Assembly: GCA_002366565.1 (NCBI GenBank)
Contig: DFBJ01000012.1
Coordinates: 372,001-436,000 of the forward strand
Reading direction: 5' to 3'
Length of the DNA: 64,000 nt
Origin: Bacteriovoracaceae bacterium UBA3083
GTDB taxonomy: Bacteria; Bdellovibrionota; Bacteriovoracia; Bacteriovoracales; Bacteriovoracaceae
The notes below the pieces were generated by a model, which saw only the letters and a list, made by a program, of their open reading frames with translations, searched no databases and was not told where the DNA came from. Positions 50,152 to 59,326 of the stretch are shown here, piece after piece; position 1 is the stretch's first letter, and each line of letters starts with the position of its first letter. Position numbers and translations under genes: made by a program.

Positions 50152-52257
50152 TTATCCAATAAGCTTAGAAAGCTCATTCTTTAACTTTTTAACACTAATT
50201 GGCTTAATGAGATAGGAATCTGCTCCATTCTCCATAAGAGTCACAGAACTTTCAGACAATGTATTAGCAGATATTACAATGATTGTTGCGGGACTTAAGT
50301 TATTGTCTTTTTCGAATTGTCTCATTCTCTTTAAGCATTCATGTCCGTCCATAACTGGCATATGTAAATCAAGAAGTACAACATCTGGTCTGATAGACTT
50401 GAATACTTCAAACCCTTCTTCACCGTTAATGGCCATTTGAGTTTCAACATTTTTATCTTTTTTAAAGTAAAGTCTTAGTAGATTTCTATTTAATTTTTCA
50501 TCATCAACTATTAAGACTTTAAGATTATTAAACACTGGTAATAAATCTTCTTTTTCTTCTATCTTTGTGTCATTACTGTTTGTAGAGATCATCAGTGGAA
50601 CTTCAAAAGAAAATATAGATCCACCTTCTGGATTATCTCTATATTTAAGATCTCCTTTAAGCAATAAAGCGATTTCTTTAGAAATACTTAAACCTAGTCC
50701 AGTCCCTCCAAACTTTCGAGTTGTAGACTCATCAGCTTGTAGATAGGGAACAAAGAGATTCTTCTGTGATTCTTTTGTAACACCTATTCCATTATCTATA
50801 ACTTCTATCAAGACGTGTTCTATTCCATCCTTACATTCTGTGGATGATAATTGAACTTTAATCTCACCAGTAGAAGTAAACTTGAAAGCATTTGATAGTA
50901 AATTATTTAGAACTTGAATGACTCTATAACTATCTCCAATAAACAATTTATTACTCAAATTATTTACGAAAGAGAGATTTAGATCTTTATCATTAGCTTG
51001 ATGTTTAAAAGTATTTATTACTTCACTTACTTTTTCATCTAATGAGAATAGATGATTCTCAATGATAACTTTAGAATCCTCAATTTTTGAGAAATCAATT
51101 ATATTATTTATTACCGACAATAAATGAGTAGATGAAACATTAATAGACTTCAATGATTCTAACAATTCGTTTTCATCAATATCTTTGTTATCAGAAATAT
51201 ACTCTGATAAACCACAAATAGAGTTTAAAGGAGTACGGATCTCATGGCTCATATTTGCTAAGAATGTACTTTTTCTTGAGTTCGCATTTTCAGCGATAAG
51301 CTTTGCTTCTTCAAGAGAGTGAACCATACGTTTTATATCTGACACATCTTGAAACTTAAGAGCGTAATTAAGGAATTGATTCTGATCATCAAATATCTTA
51401 ACAATATAAATTTGAAAATACTTTTCAACTTGATCAATGATAATTTTTGACTCAGTCTCAACGAACTCTTTTAACTCTATATCTTTCATAAAAGAGAGTA
51501 AATCAATTCCAAATAACTCTACCCCATTTCTACCCAGAATTTCCTTCTTAGGTTTATTTAACATATTTAGTACTGGGAGGTTGCATTCTTTAATTGAAAA
51601 ATCTTCATTCAAAAAAAGAATCCCCTCATTTAATATATTTATAGTTTTAGTAGCTAATGAAATTTCTTGAAGGGGTTTAAGTAATGAGCGACTCACTCCA
51701 TAAAATGTAATGAGAAAAAATGAAATAGTAATAATGATAGTTTCTACGACATTAATTAGAATTTTTCTACTAAACTCACTCTTAAAAATACGATCATCTC
51801 TAACAACTTCAACAGCTCCTATTGTCATTGTTCCATTTTTAATAGGAAAAGAATAAATATTATTTTTGAACTTTTTTTGATAGTCGTTCAAGTCTTTGAA
51901 TGAACGAACCTCTATGCCATTTTCTTCATTACCACTCTTATATCTTCCCATATAAAAGTGACCAAACTGTCCCCTAATAACAATTGCATCAATACCTTCA
52001 TTTCTAATTTCAGAATCTAACACTTTTGAAGAGAAGTCATCAGAAAACTTTCTCTCTACAGATTTTTGATAAAGCTCCCAAACAGAAGGAACAACAGCTG
52101 AGGCAATACGCTCGACTCTAGACTTTATTTCGTTTTCTGACTGTGTATTATACTCTTCATATTCATAATAGAACTGCACACTAGAAATTAAGACAATCAC
52201 CGCTGAAGCGATAATCGTAAGTAAAAATATTAATTTTTTTGAGAAATATTTTTCCAT
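50152..52257 (-). CDS. Hybrid sensor histidine kinase with receiver domain
   Basis: A 701-residue membrane protein. TM1 is at about 10-30, a periplasmic sensor at 35-165 and TM2 at 167-190, then a PAS-like region (about 205-310), HisKA with His338 in NMSHEIRTPLN, HATPase_c with NNLLSNAFKF (451-460), DNGIG (488-492) and GGTGLGLS, and a C-terminal REC with Asp630 in LLDLHMP. All phosphorelay residues are present. The gene follows the TRAP-binding lipoprotein gene by only 6 bp, so the lipoprotein may present ligand to the periplasmic domain. No separate response regulator is adjacent. Confidence 0.9.
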   Translation of the reverse strand: MEKYFSKKLIFLLTIIASAVIVLISSVQFYYEYEEYNTQSENEIKSRVERIASAVVPSVWELYQKSVERKFSDDFSSKVLDSEIRNEGIDAIVIRGQFGHFYMGRYKSGNEENGIEVRSFKDLNDYQKKFKNNIYSFPIKNGTMTIGAVEVVRDDRIFKSEFSRKILINVVETIIITISFFLITFYGVSRSLLKPLQEISLATKTINILNEGILFLNEDFSIKECNLPVLNMLNKPKKEILGRNGVELFGIDLLSFMKDIELKEFVETESKIIIDQVEKYFQIYIVKIFDDQNQFLNYALKFQDVSDIKRMVHSLEEAKLIAENANSRKSTFLANMSHEIRTPLNSICGLSEYISDNKDIDENELLESLKSINVSSTHLLSVINNIIDFSKIEDSKVIIENHLFSLDEKVSEVINTFKHQANDKDLNLSFVNNLSNKLFIGDSYRVIQVLNNLLSNAFKFTSTGEIKVQLSSTECKDGIEHVLIEVIDNGIGVTKESQKNLFVPYLQADESTTRKFGGTGLGLSISKEIALLLKGDLKYRDNPEGGSIFSFEVPLMISTNSNDTKIEEKEDLLPVFNNLKVLIVDDEKLNRNLLRLYFKKDKNVETQMAINGEEGFEVFKSIRPDVVLLDLHMPVMDGHECLKRMRQFEKDNNLSPATIIVISANTLSESSVTLMENGADSYLIKPISVKKLKNELSKLIG

Positions 52258-52263
52258 TAACGC

Positions 52264-53307
52264 CTAGTTTTCATATGACTGAAATAATTCATAATACTTA
52301 TTGTAATCCCGCTTAAATTTCTGTTTCGAATTAATTAATTTTTCAGAGAATTCATCTTGCTTTTTATATTCTGCATATATTTTATCTGCAGAAACTCTCC
52401 ACTTTTCAATATCTGCCTTAGACCATTTATTAAATACGACACCTCTGTCTTTAAGAACCTCTAAGCTTTCAATATCTTTCTTTTTTGCCTTAATCGTCGT
52501 CATTAACGTATAGGACTGAATTGCGACCTCAAGTATAGTTTTGTAATTTTCAGGGAGATCGTTGTAGGATTTTTGATTTATAAGAAAATCAGATAAAACA
52601 GAGGGCTGCCACACAGCAGGAACGATTGCATTCTTTGCAATATCATCAAGCCCTAAATCCAATATTCCATTTGCAGTAGTCCATTCAACCGCATCAATAG
52701 CTCCACTCTTTAGAGATGCTCTTATTTCACTTGGTACCAATGGGATCGAAAAACTATTGGCGGCGAGAGAGAGAACCTCACTAGGAAGCCCCGGACCGAT
52801 ACGAACCTTCTTTCCTTTTAAGTCTTGGAGTCCTCTAATTGGCTTTGGTGAAATTAAGCCAAACTCCATTCCAGGCCACCAGGCAGGTCTCCATATAAGA
52901 CCCTTATCTTTGGCCAGTTTATTAGCATGCCCCATCCCTTCTCCTGCGAGAAAGAAAATCATAGATGCATCAATATTCATAAAATCAAATGGACCTGCAT
53001 TCATAACGGCCCAAGAAGGGTGTTGGGCAGACCACCAATTAGGCCATCCGTTCCCCATATCTACTTCACCATTTCTAACGGATTCAAAGATATTTCCGCC
53101 ATTTGAAATCTGTCCACCATAGTAGATATCAATAACAAATTTACCATTTGTCATTTTCTTTATATTTTCTGAAAAAGAAATAAGCTCTTGATAATCTATA
53201 CTCGTTTCTGAGGCTTGAGATTGTAACTTCCAGTGGACTTTCTTATCTTGAGTGCATCCTATATATAAATTCATAATAAGAAATAAAAAGAAATAATTCT
53301 TCAACAT
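52264..53307 (-). CDS. TRAP-type C4-dicarboxylate-like solute-binding lipoprotein (DctP family)
   Basis: A 347-residue lipoprotein (lipobox YIGC, Cys18). DctP/DctP-like motifs: the EISNGG-type GGQISNGG at about 64-71, the RNGEVDMGNGW stretch, WPGMEFGLISPKPI, LKGKKVRIGPG, and the SGAIDAVEWTT core that defines TRAP substrate-binding proteins. TRAP binding proteins deliver acids to DctQM permeases. No dctQ or dctM lies within the window, and the next gene downstream is a hybrid sensor kinase, so this one is probably a ligand sensor rather than a transporter part. The ligand is unknown. Confidence 0.83.
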   Translation of the reverse strand: MLKNYFFLFLIMNLYIGCTQDKKVHWKLQSQASETSIDYQELISFSENIKKMTNGKFVIDIYYGGQISNGGNIFESVRNGEVDMGNGWPNWWSAQHPSWAVMNAGPFDFMNIDASMIFFLAGEGMGHANKLAKDKGLIWRPAWWPGMEFGLISPKPIRGLQDLKGKKVRIGPGLPSEVLSLAANSFSIPLVPSEIRASLKSGAIDAVEWTTANGILDLGLDDIAKNAIVPAVWQPSVLSDFLINQKSYNDLPENYKTILEVAIQSYTLMTTIKAKKKDIESLEVLKDRGVVFNKWSKADIEKWRVSADKIYAEYKKQDEFSEKLINSKQKFKRDYNKYYELFQSYEN

Positions 53308-53447
53308 TGTAACTCCAATCGACTTGTTTCTAGGTACTTATCGGAAAGTAATGTTTTTCATTTAGTTATAAAAAGGCTTATAACACATCTTATGATTACC
53401 TAAAGATTTAGAATTATTAGAATAATTAGAAGATTAAATTGCTAAGA

Positions 53448-53466
53448 GAGTAGCTCTAAGCTACTC
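53448..53466. repeat. Perfect 8-bp inverted repeat in divergent promoter region
   Basis: GAGTAGCT-CTA-AGCTACTC lies in the 275-bp space between the TRAP-binding lipoprotein gene (minus) and the large secreted protein gene (plus). It has no T run, so it is more likely a protein-binding site or an RNA hairpin than a terminator. Confidence 0.4.
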
Positions 53467-53583
53467 AACTCTGTCTACTTTCAAGTACATAGCTAATAGA
53501 TTTGTAGACGTCAGCAATATAACACCCATTATAAGATTTACATTGGTTTCTAGATTTCTCTCAACACTTGTTATTTTATATCT

Positions 53584-55359
53584 ATGAAAAATATAAAAAC
53601 AATCCTTCTATTTTTATTTTGTCTAAACACAATGGCCTTCGAATATTCTAACTCTGGGCAGGTAAAAATACTCTCTTGCAGTGAGTATATGGGACAAGCT
53701 AAAGACAGTATGTCATTTAACTATGATTTTAAGATGAGCCTTACAACTTTTATGGGGTCACCGTTAATTAAGAGTAATCTGACGTGGCAACATAATGTAT
53801 TAATGAATCAGGCATGTATCATTCCTTACGGTCAAAAAGAAGCACTAAAAGTAAGCATCGAAAGAAAACAGAAAAAAGAGATATATCCATATCAAGCAAA
53901 AGTACTACTCCAGTTAAGTTCTGAGAATTACCTTTCAAATAAAAATATTTTTCTATTATTAGACCCAGGTGTTTTATCTGAATATGAAAACGAAGAAAGT
54001 TTTAACACTCCAGCAGTGAAAGATTGGAATAAATTATTTTTCACACTTTCAAAGAACTATCTAAATACTCGAGAGAGTATAGAAAATAATGCGAAATATC
54101 TTTCAGCAAAAGATGCAAAAAAATATATTACAAGTGAGTTAAAAGTTGTTTCTATGAGAACAATAGATGAGCGCTTTAATCTTGCAGAATTGAAGCTACA
54201 CTACGCTAAAGAGTTAGAGAGAAAGAAAAATAATGATATCGTAAAAATTGCTCAGAAATTCTATAACTGGATGATGACTGAATTTCCATCCGATCCTGAA
54301 AATCTAACAGGGCTATTTAAAGGTCTTCAGAAACTTCCTTATGATAGAGCGATTACTCAGCTCAATAGACTACTTGAGAAAGTGACTACCCGTGATCTAC
54401 AAGGCAATACATATAATACAACTGCTGAACAACACAGAGCATACTCTCTACTACAAAGAGAAATAGCTGTAGAACATAAGAGAATAAATAATCAAATAGA
54501 ATTAAGAAAAGTATTAAGACTAAACAGAAAAGAAGAAAATAATATTTATGATGAAATATATAATAAAAGATTTTACTTGGAAGAGAATCAAATCGATCTC
54601 ACTCAAGGACCTCTAGTAATTGAAGAAGACACTAGAGTTTACTTGGCCTGTCAAAGAGGTGCCAATGCAAGTATTCTACTAGAAGAAGGTTTTGAGTTGA
54701 ATACTGGTGTAGAAATAGAAAGACCAGGAAGTGGTATATCTAATGTGAGAGTTATTAATAATTCCATTGCTTATATGTGTCAAAAGAACTCAAGAGAACA
54801 TTTTCTAAAAGTAGTAGACTTAGATTCAAATATTCTTCTAAAGCACCAAGTAGATGATAATGTTCAATATTACATTGTTGATCCAGAAGAAGATGTTAGT
54901 TTAAAAAATAATGTAAAAGTAATTATGGCCGGTAATAAGCTTTTAAGTGTTAATATTTTTGATAATGGTCATAATGCTTACGTTGACGTTATAGACTCTA
55001 AAAATGAAATGAAAATAGAACGCATTGAATTACAAGACTCTGCTGGTAAGACTTCAATGGTCTCAGCAACTAAAGATGTAATATTATCATATCATCATAA
55101 TAGAAATAAAAACTCTGTTTTAAATATTACAAATATAAAGTCAAAGAAGGTAAATCGTGTTTCGCTTAGAGAATTAAACTGGATTGGAAACGATCAGCTT
55201 AAATTCTTTATACAAAGCACTGATGAAGATACTCTACTGGTTCATGTATACTCAGACTCGGACACTTCAGGGCGAAGATTTTTTAAAAGTTTAGTAATTA
55301 ATGGTCCTAATATTATTGAAATGTCTAATGAGAAACTAGATGAGATACCTAATGATTAA
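53584..55359 (+). CDS. Large secreted protein of unknown function
   Basis: A 591-residue protein with a signal peptide (ends TMAF). The first 330 residues are mainly helical with charged repeats (EHKRINNQIELRKVL), and the last 250 are beta-rich with regular strands (RVYLACQRG, NVRVINN, LKVVDLDSN, VLNITNIK), possibly a propeller-like fold. Two Cys lie at the N-terminus and two near 350-400. No family was recognised. It faces away from the lipoprotein-kinase pair and ends in a strong terminator shared with the PilZ gene. Confidence 0.62.
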   Translation: MKNIKTILLFLFCLNTMAFEYSNSGQVKILSCSEYMGQAKDSMSFNYDFKMSLTTFMGSPLIKSNLTWQHNVLMNQACIIPYGQKEALKVSIERKQKKEIYPYQAKVLLQLSSENYLSNKNIFLLLDPGVLSEYENEESFNTPAVKDWNKLFFTLSKNYLNTRESIENNAKYLSAKDAKKYITSELKVVSMRTIDERFNLAELKLHYAKELERKKNNDIVKIAQKFYNWMMTEFPSDPENLTGLFKGLQKLPYDRAITQLNRLLEKVTTRDLQGNTYNTTAEQHRAYSLLQREIAVEHKRINNQIELRKVLRLNRKEENNIYDEIYNKRFYLEENQIDLTQGPLVIEEDTRVYLACQRGANASILLEEGFELNTGVEIERPGSGISNVRVINNSIAYMCQKNSREHFLKVVDLDSNILLKHQVDDNVQYYIVDPEEDVSLKNNVKVIMAGNKLLSVNIFDNGHNAYVDVIDSKNEMKIERIELQDSAGKTSMVSATKDVILSYHHNRNKNSVLNITNIKSKKVNRVSLRELNWIGNDQLKFFIQSTDEDTLLVHVYSDSDTSGRRFFKSLVINGPNIIEMSNEKLDEIPND

Positions 55360-55375
55360 AATCAAAGGTATCTCA
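55341..55375. terminator. Bidirectional terminator between secreted protein and PilZ gene
   Basis: A perfect 10-bp stem TGAGATACCT/AGGTATCTCA with a 15-base loop contains the stop codon region of the upstream gene; it is followed by CTTATTTT on the plus strand and lies 7 bp before the convergent gene's stop. Confidence 0.7.
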
Positions 55376-55381
55376 CTTATT

Positions 55382-56104
55382 TTAAGAATTTAATTTCATT
55401 TTTAAGAATTCATTTGCTTCTTCAGGGATGAACTCAGTACCAATGTTACTAAGAATATCCTGAGCAAACTCAACAGCAGAAGTATTCACACTTTCATCTA
55501 CACTAAATATTAATTCATCCTCAGTGATAAGAGGAGTATCAAGATCACGCTTACTGATGATTCTACCAGTCTTGATTCCAACACCATCTTCCCATTCAAC
55601 GAAGCGCTCCATCATTAAGAACTGGAATCTAGAAAGTTCACCGTCATTATGTCTCCATACAAATACTTCAAATGGACCGTCTGCACGTAGCCAATATTTA
55701 AGATTTGCAGGCACTTCAACTCCAGCAGAGAATTCATGTATTGGTCTTAAGCTATCTATCATGTTCTCTATAGAAAGAAATTGCTTCACTTTCTCTTCGA
55801 ACACGTCATCAACTTTAAACTCAACGCCTACTCTTTTACCGCTTACCCATTTTACTTTACCAACAGCTTCTAATGATGCCTTTTGCCAATGTAGTGTTCC
55901 ACTTATATCTGAGTCAGCAGTGAAAGAGTGTCCACCGTCTTTAAGTGACAATTGCATACCAGTGTAAGAAATATCTTTAATCTCAAAAACGAGAGAATCG
56001 TCTCCAGAGTTTTTAAATGTTAAATAATTAAAAGGAAATCTTGGAAAAATCCTCTTTTCAGTTTGTTCAAAATCAGTCTTGATTAGGTTTAAATGTCTAT
56101 CCAT
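55382..56104 (-). CDS. PilZ-domain c-di-GMP-binding protein
   Basis: A 240-residue protein. The PilZ domain spans about residues 17-110: the RxxxR motif RIFPR (about 18-22), the D/NxSxxG motif DISYTG (about 44-49), and VKWVSGKRVGVEF. Both c-di-GMP-contact motifs are intact, so binding is likely. The C-terminal 120 residues (WLRADGPFEVFVWRHNDG and ISKRDLDTPLITEDE) are a separate domain I do not recognise. It could mediate c-di-GMP control of surface behaviour such as fimbriae or polymer made elsewhere in this window; that link is an inference. Confidence 0.8.
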   Translation of the reverse strand: MDRHLNLIKTDFEQTEKRIFPRFPFNYLTFKNSGDDSLVFEIKDISYTGMQLSLKDGGHSFTADSDISGTLHWQKASLEAVGKVKWVSGKRVGVEFKVDDVFEEKVKQFLSIENMIDSLRPIHEFSAGVEVPANLKYWLRADGPFEVFVWRHNDGELSRFQFLMMERFVEWEDGVGIKTGRIISKRDLDTPLITEDELIFSVDESVNTSAVEFAQDILSNIGTEFIPEEANEFLKMKLNS

Positions 56105-56282
56105 GATAACTCCTTCATATACACCATCTATTCTAACGTGCGCACATTTTTTTTATAAGGTGGAAAAACATCACCCTAACTTGTGCAGAAAGTTAAAAAT
56201 TACCTAAGTTAAAGATTTCTGGTTTCATTATCTTAATACTGGTAGCATAATCAGATAAAACTTAAGAGTAAGGACGTCTTTT

Positions 56283-56966
56283 ATGGCCTCACAAAATACC
56301 GAATGGGATATAGATAACCTACCAAACAGGTTAACTATCTTTAGAATTCTTTTAATACCTATTATAGTAACATCTATAATCCTAATCACTTCTGAGATTG
56401 AGTACTTTAAAAATTATGAATATCATCTCGGATATCTCGCTGCTTGGACTTTCGTAGCTGCTTCTATCACTGACTTCTTCGATGGGTATATTGCAAGAAA
56501 AAAAGGAATCGTAACAGTCTTTGGATCTTTCTTAGACCCTATTGCTGACAAATTCCTAGTTGTAAGTTCATTAATACTTCTTCAGGCACTTGGAAGAATT
56601 CCAGCTCTACTCGTTATTATTCTTGTTCTAAGAGAAGTCTACATAACGGCCCTAAGACTTCTAGCAATGGAAAAAGGCTTTAAAGTTCCTGTCGACAGTT
56701 CAGGTAAATGGAAAACAGCACTTCAAATGGTATCTATTCCTATGCTTTTTGCTTATGACTACCCTTTTGGAATTCCTTTTCCTGAACTTGGTACAATATT
56801 TATCTATATTGCATCACTTTTGTCACTTTACTCCGCATGTTTTTATTCGTTTAATACAATGAAGAAATTAAAAAGCGCTCGAAATGAAGCCAAAGCTCAA
56901 AAGTCTAAGCAAAAGACTGAAGAGACTACGGCCGAAGCATCTCAAGGCTTGAACAAGGAAGAATAA
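56283..56966 (+). CDS. pgsA: CDP-diacylglycerol-glycerol-3-phosphate 3-phosphatidyltransferase
   Basis: A 227-residue integral membrane enzyme that makes phosphatidylglycerol phosphate. The CDP-alcohol phosphotransferase motif is intact: DFFDGYIAR (Asp64, Asp67) and GSFLDPIADK (Asp85, Asp89). It has about six membrane segments and a basic, Lys/Ala-rich C-terminal tail longer than usual (last 40 residues). Its stop overlaps the serB start by one base. Confidence 0.94.
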   Translation: MASQNTEWDIDNLPNRLTIFRILLIPIIVTSIILITSEIEYFKNYEYHLGYLAAWTFVAASITDFFDGYIARKKGIVTVFGSFLDPIADKFLVVSSLILLQALGRIPALLVIILVLREVYITALRLLAMEKGFKVPVDSSGKWKTALQMVSIPMLFAYDYPFGIPFPELGTIFIYIASLLSLYSACFYSFNTMKKLKSARNEAKAQKSKQKTEETTAEASQGLNKEE

Positions 56967-58162
56967 TGCCTCAAAAATTGAATGGGAAAGATGTCCTAGT
57001 AAAAGTAAGTGGTCCCGATAATCCAGGGATCACATCAGAATTAATGAACATAATCAAAAAAACAAATAACTCGCTTCTAGATATGGGTCAATCTGTAACA
57101 CACGGATTACTATCACTAAGCTTCGTTATAAATATAAGTGAAGAAAATGATGAACATGATCATGTCTTAAAAGACCTTCTCTTTGCTGCAAACAATCTAA
57201 ACTTAACTCTCGATTATAAAGTTGTTGAGCCAAAAGCTAAGTCTAAAAAAACTGAGAAATTTATCCTAAACTGCGTTGGTGTTAAGCCTATAAGTGCTGC
57301 ATTCGTTTGTGACATTGCAACTATTCTCTCGCAGCATGGAATCAACATAAAAAGGATTGATAAGGTTTCTCCAAACCTTTTCAAGTCTTTGGAAATATCT
57401 ACACAGGTTCCTGTAGGGTTAAATTATCAAGACGTAAAAGCAGAACTTCTACGAACATCTAATGGACATAAAGTTGATGTTGCATTTTTAAAAGATGACA
57501 TCTTCAGAAGAAGTAAGAGACTTATTGTATTTGATATGGACTCCACTCTGATACAAACTGAAGTTATTGATGAACTAGCTGATGCCTGTGGTGTTGGTGA
57601 AGAGATCAGAGAAATAACTGAGCAGGCCATGAATGGAGAGATAGACTTCAATGAAAGTTTAATTAAAAGAGTTTCAAAATTAAAAGGTCTTGAAGCTTCA
57701 AAAATGCAAGGTATCTTAGATAAGCTTCCACTTACTCCTGGTGTTGAAGATTTTATTCAAACAATTAAGACTCTAGGTTTCAAAGTTGCAGTAATCTCTG
57801 GTGGATTTACTTTCTTCGCTGACGCCTTGAAAGAAAAGCTAGGGCTTGATTATGCATTTGCTAATGAACTTGAAATTGTTGATGGTAAATTAACTGGTAA
57901 TGTTCTTGGTACAATTATCAATGCTGAGCAAAAAGCTTTACTTGTTAAACTAATCTCACAACAAGAGGGAATCTCTTTAGAACAAGTCGTAGCGATTGGT
58001 GATGGAGCCAACGATCTACCAATGCTTGCAACTGCGGGTCTTGGAATTGCTTTCCACGCTAAAGAAATTGTAAAAAAAGAAGCCGAGCAACATATGAGCC
58101 ACGGACCAATGACAACAATTCTTTACTTCCTTGGAATTACTGATTCTGCTGAATTAATCTAA
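56966..58162 (+). CDS. serB: Phosphoserine phosphatase with N-terminal ACT domains
   Basis: A 398-residue protein. Residues 1-170 form two ACT-like regulatory domains (VSGPDNPGITSELMN and CVGVKPISAAFVCD). The HAD domain follows with FDMDSTLIQTE (catalytic Asp about 188), ISGGFTFFAD, and GDGANDLPMLATAG. It makes serine from phosphoserine. The start is coupled to pgsA, an unusual pairing of lipid and amino-acid synthesis that also fits PG/serine demand. Confidence 0.93.
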   Translation: MPQKLNGKDVLVKVSGPDNPGITSELMNIIKKTNNSLLDMGQSVTHGLLSLSFVINISEENDEHDHVLKDLLFAANNLNLTLDYKVVEPKAKSKKTEKFILNCVGVKPISAAFVCDIATILSQHGINIKRIDKVSPNLFKSLEISTQVPVGLNYQDVKAELLRTSNGHKVDVAFLKDDIFRRSKRLIVFDMDSTLIQTEVIDELADACGVGEEIREITEQAMNGEIDFNESLIKRVSKLKGLEASKMQGILDKLPLTPGVEDFIQTIKTLGFKVAVISGGFTFFADALKEKLGLDYAFANELEIVDGKLTGNVLGTIINAEQKALLVKLISQQEGISLEQVVAIGDGANDLPMLATAGLGIAFHAKEIVKKEAEQHMSHGPMTTILYFLGITDSAELI

Positions 58163-58177
58163 TACATAGTAAGATTT

Positions 58178-58212
58178 CAGGGCCTTGTCTCACTTAAGGC
58201 CTTGAAAATTTT
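58178..58212 (+). terminator. Terminator after pgsA-serB
   Basis: A 6-bp GGCCTT/AAGGCC stem (58180-58185, 58195-58200) with a 9-base loop is followed by TTGAAAATTTT. It ends the pgsA-serB operon ahead of panD. Confidence 0.6.
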
Positions 58213-58301
58213 AATAATTATTCAAATAAATCTTGGAAGATTGATAGAAAAGTATTAAAACTCTCTTGGTTTTCACTAGAAAACTATTAGATGGAGAGAA
58301 T

Positions 58302-58643
58302 ATGCGGGAATTACTGCAATCAAAAATTCACAAGGCCACAATCACTGAAGCAGATATATCATATGTTGGAAGTGTTACTATTGATCCAGAGCTTCTGGAG
58401 AAAATAGATCTATGGCCTGGTCAAAAAGTTCTAATAGTTTCTAATACATCAGGATCTAGACTAGAAACATATGTTATTGAAGGCTCTAGAGGAAGCGGTG
58501 AAATCTGTATAAATGGCGCAGCTGCCCACCTGATAAAAAAAGGTGAAGAGGTAATCATCATAGGCTTTCAATTCAGTGAAAAACCAATCGAACCAAAGTG
58601 TATCCTAGTAGATAAAGAAAATAAGTTTGTTCGCTTTCTTTAA
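58302..58643 (+). CDS. panD: Aspartate 1-decarboxylase proenzyme
   Basis: A 113-residue protein (start ATG 58302, just after GGAGAG; an upstream ATG at 58266 would add 12 residues without an SD). Signatures: SKIHKATITEADI with Lys9, the self-cleavage YVGSVTID (Gly23-Ser24, Ser becoming the pyruvoyl group), and INGAAAHLIKKGE. It makes beta-alanine for pantothenate. A single gene, facing the convergent Cys-rich protein gene, whose stop is directly adjacent. Confidence 0.93.
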   Translation: MRELLQSKIHKATITEADISYVGSVTIDPELLEKIDLWPGQKVLIVSNTSGSRLETYVIEGSRGSGEICINGAAAHLIKKGEEVIIIGFQFSEKPIEPKCILVDKENKFVRFL

Positions 58644-59042
58644 TTAACGAATCTTTTTAGATGAAGCTCCACCCTCAATACTTCCACCAAGAGTTTCAGA
58701 AATTTGATTGAGAAGCTTATTACAATCTGAAGAAAATTTACTCTTATTCTTTTTTAAGCACTCAGCTTGCTTTAAAGATGCAGTCTCAACTGACTCTTCT
58801 ATGGCCTCAATACTAATTGGACAATACTTCGTTAAATCTTGCATACAAGTTGCAGCTAATCCCTCGGCCATTCCACCAAAACCATTCACTTCTTTACGAC
58901 ACTCAGATGGAAGCTTAGATACACTCTCCTTTACACAGGCAGCAAAATCACTAGTTCTACCTTTACAGAGATTCTCTATTTCCTTGCCGCAATCAACTGC
59001 CATTGCAGACATTGATAAGAATAATAAAAGTAGAAATTTCAT
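58644..59042 (-). CDS. Cysteine-rich secreted protein (Cys-rich repeat type)
   Basis: A 132-residue protein with a signal peptide (ends AMA) and nine cysteines spaced in a repeating pattern: CGKEIENLCKG, FAACVKES, SECRKEV, ATCMQDLTKYCP, AECLKK, SDCNKL. The CxxDxxKxCP-like unit matches the Cys-rich GLG1/FGFR-type repeat found in many exported bacterial proteins. It is likely a disulfide-bonded periplasmic protein. The role is unknown. It is the sole gene on its strand here. Confidence 0.68.
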   Translation of the reverse strand: MKFLLLLFLSMSAMAVDCGKEIENLCKGRTSDFAACVKESVSKLPSECRKEVNGFGGMAEGLAATCMQDLTKYCPISIEAIEESVETASLKQAECLKKNKSKFSSDCNKLLNQISETLGGSIEGGASSKKIR

Positions 59043-59326
59043 AAACGTAACTCCGATAAAAGATAATTCTCTAATAGTTTATATTGGAATCGAGAAAATT
59101 AAAAATAAGACTTAAATTACCTCTTCCTTTGATATTCTCATGCCAAAATAAAATGGCTACAAAAATCGAGAATTCATGCCCATATTGAATAAAAACATCC
59201 ATGCTAAGCTACTAGAATTATATAGTATAAGTATATAACTATCCAATAATCCGATATTGCCCATTGGATAAAACACTCAAACTTCGTAAAATATAACTAT
59301 ATTTAAACTTATTTCTGGAATTGCTT

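Noticed and set aside
52264..53307. TRAP transporter operon
   Set aside because: Only the binding protein is present; the neighbours are a kinase and unrelated genes, so a full transporter is not supported here.
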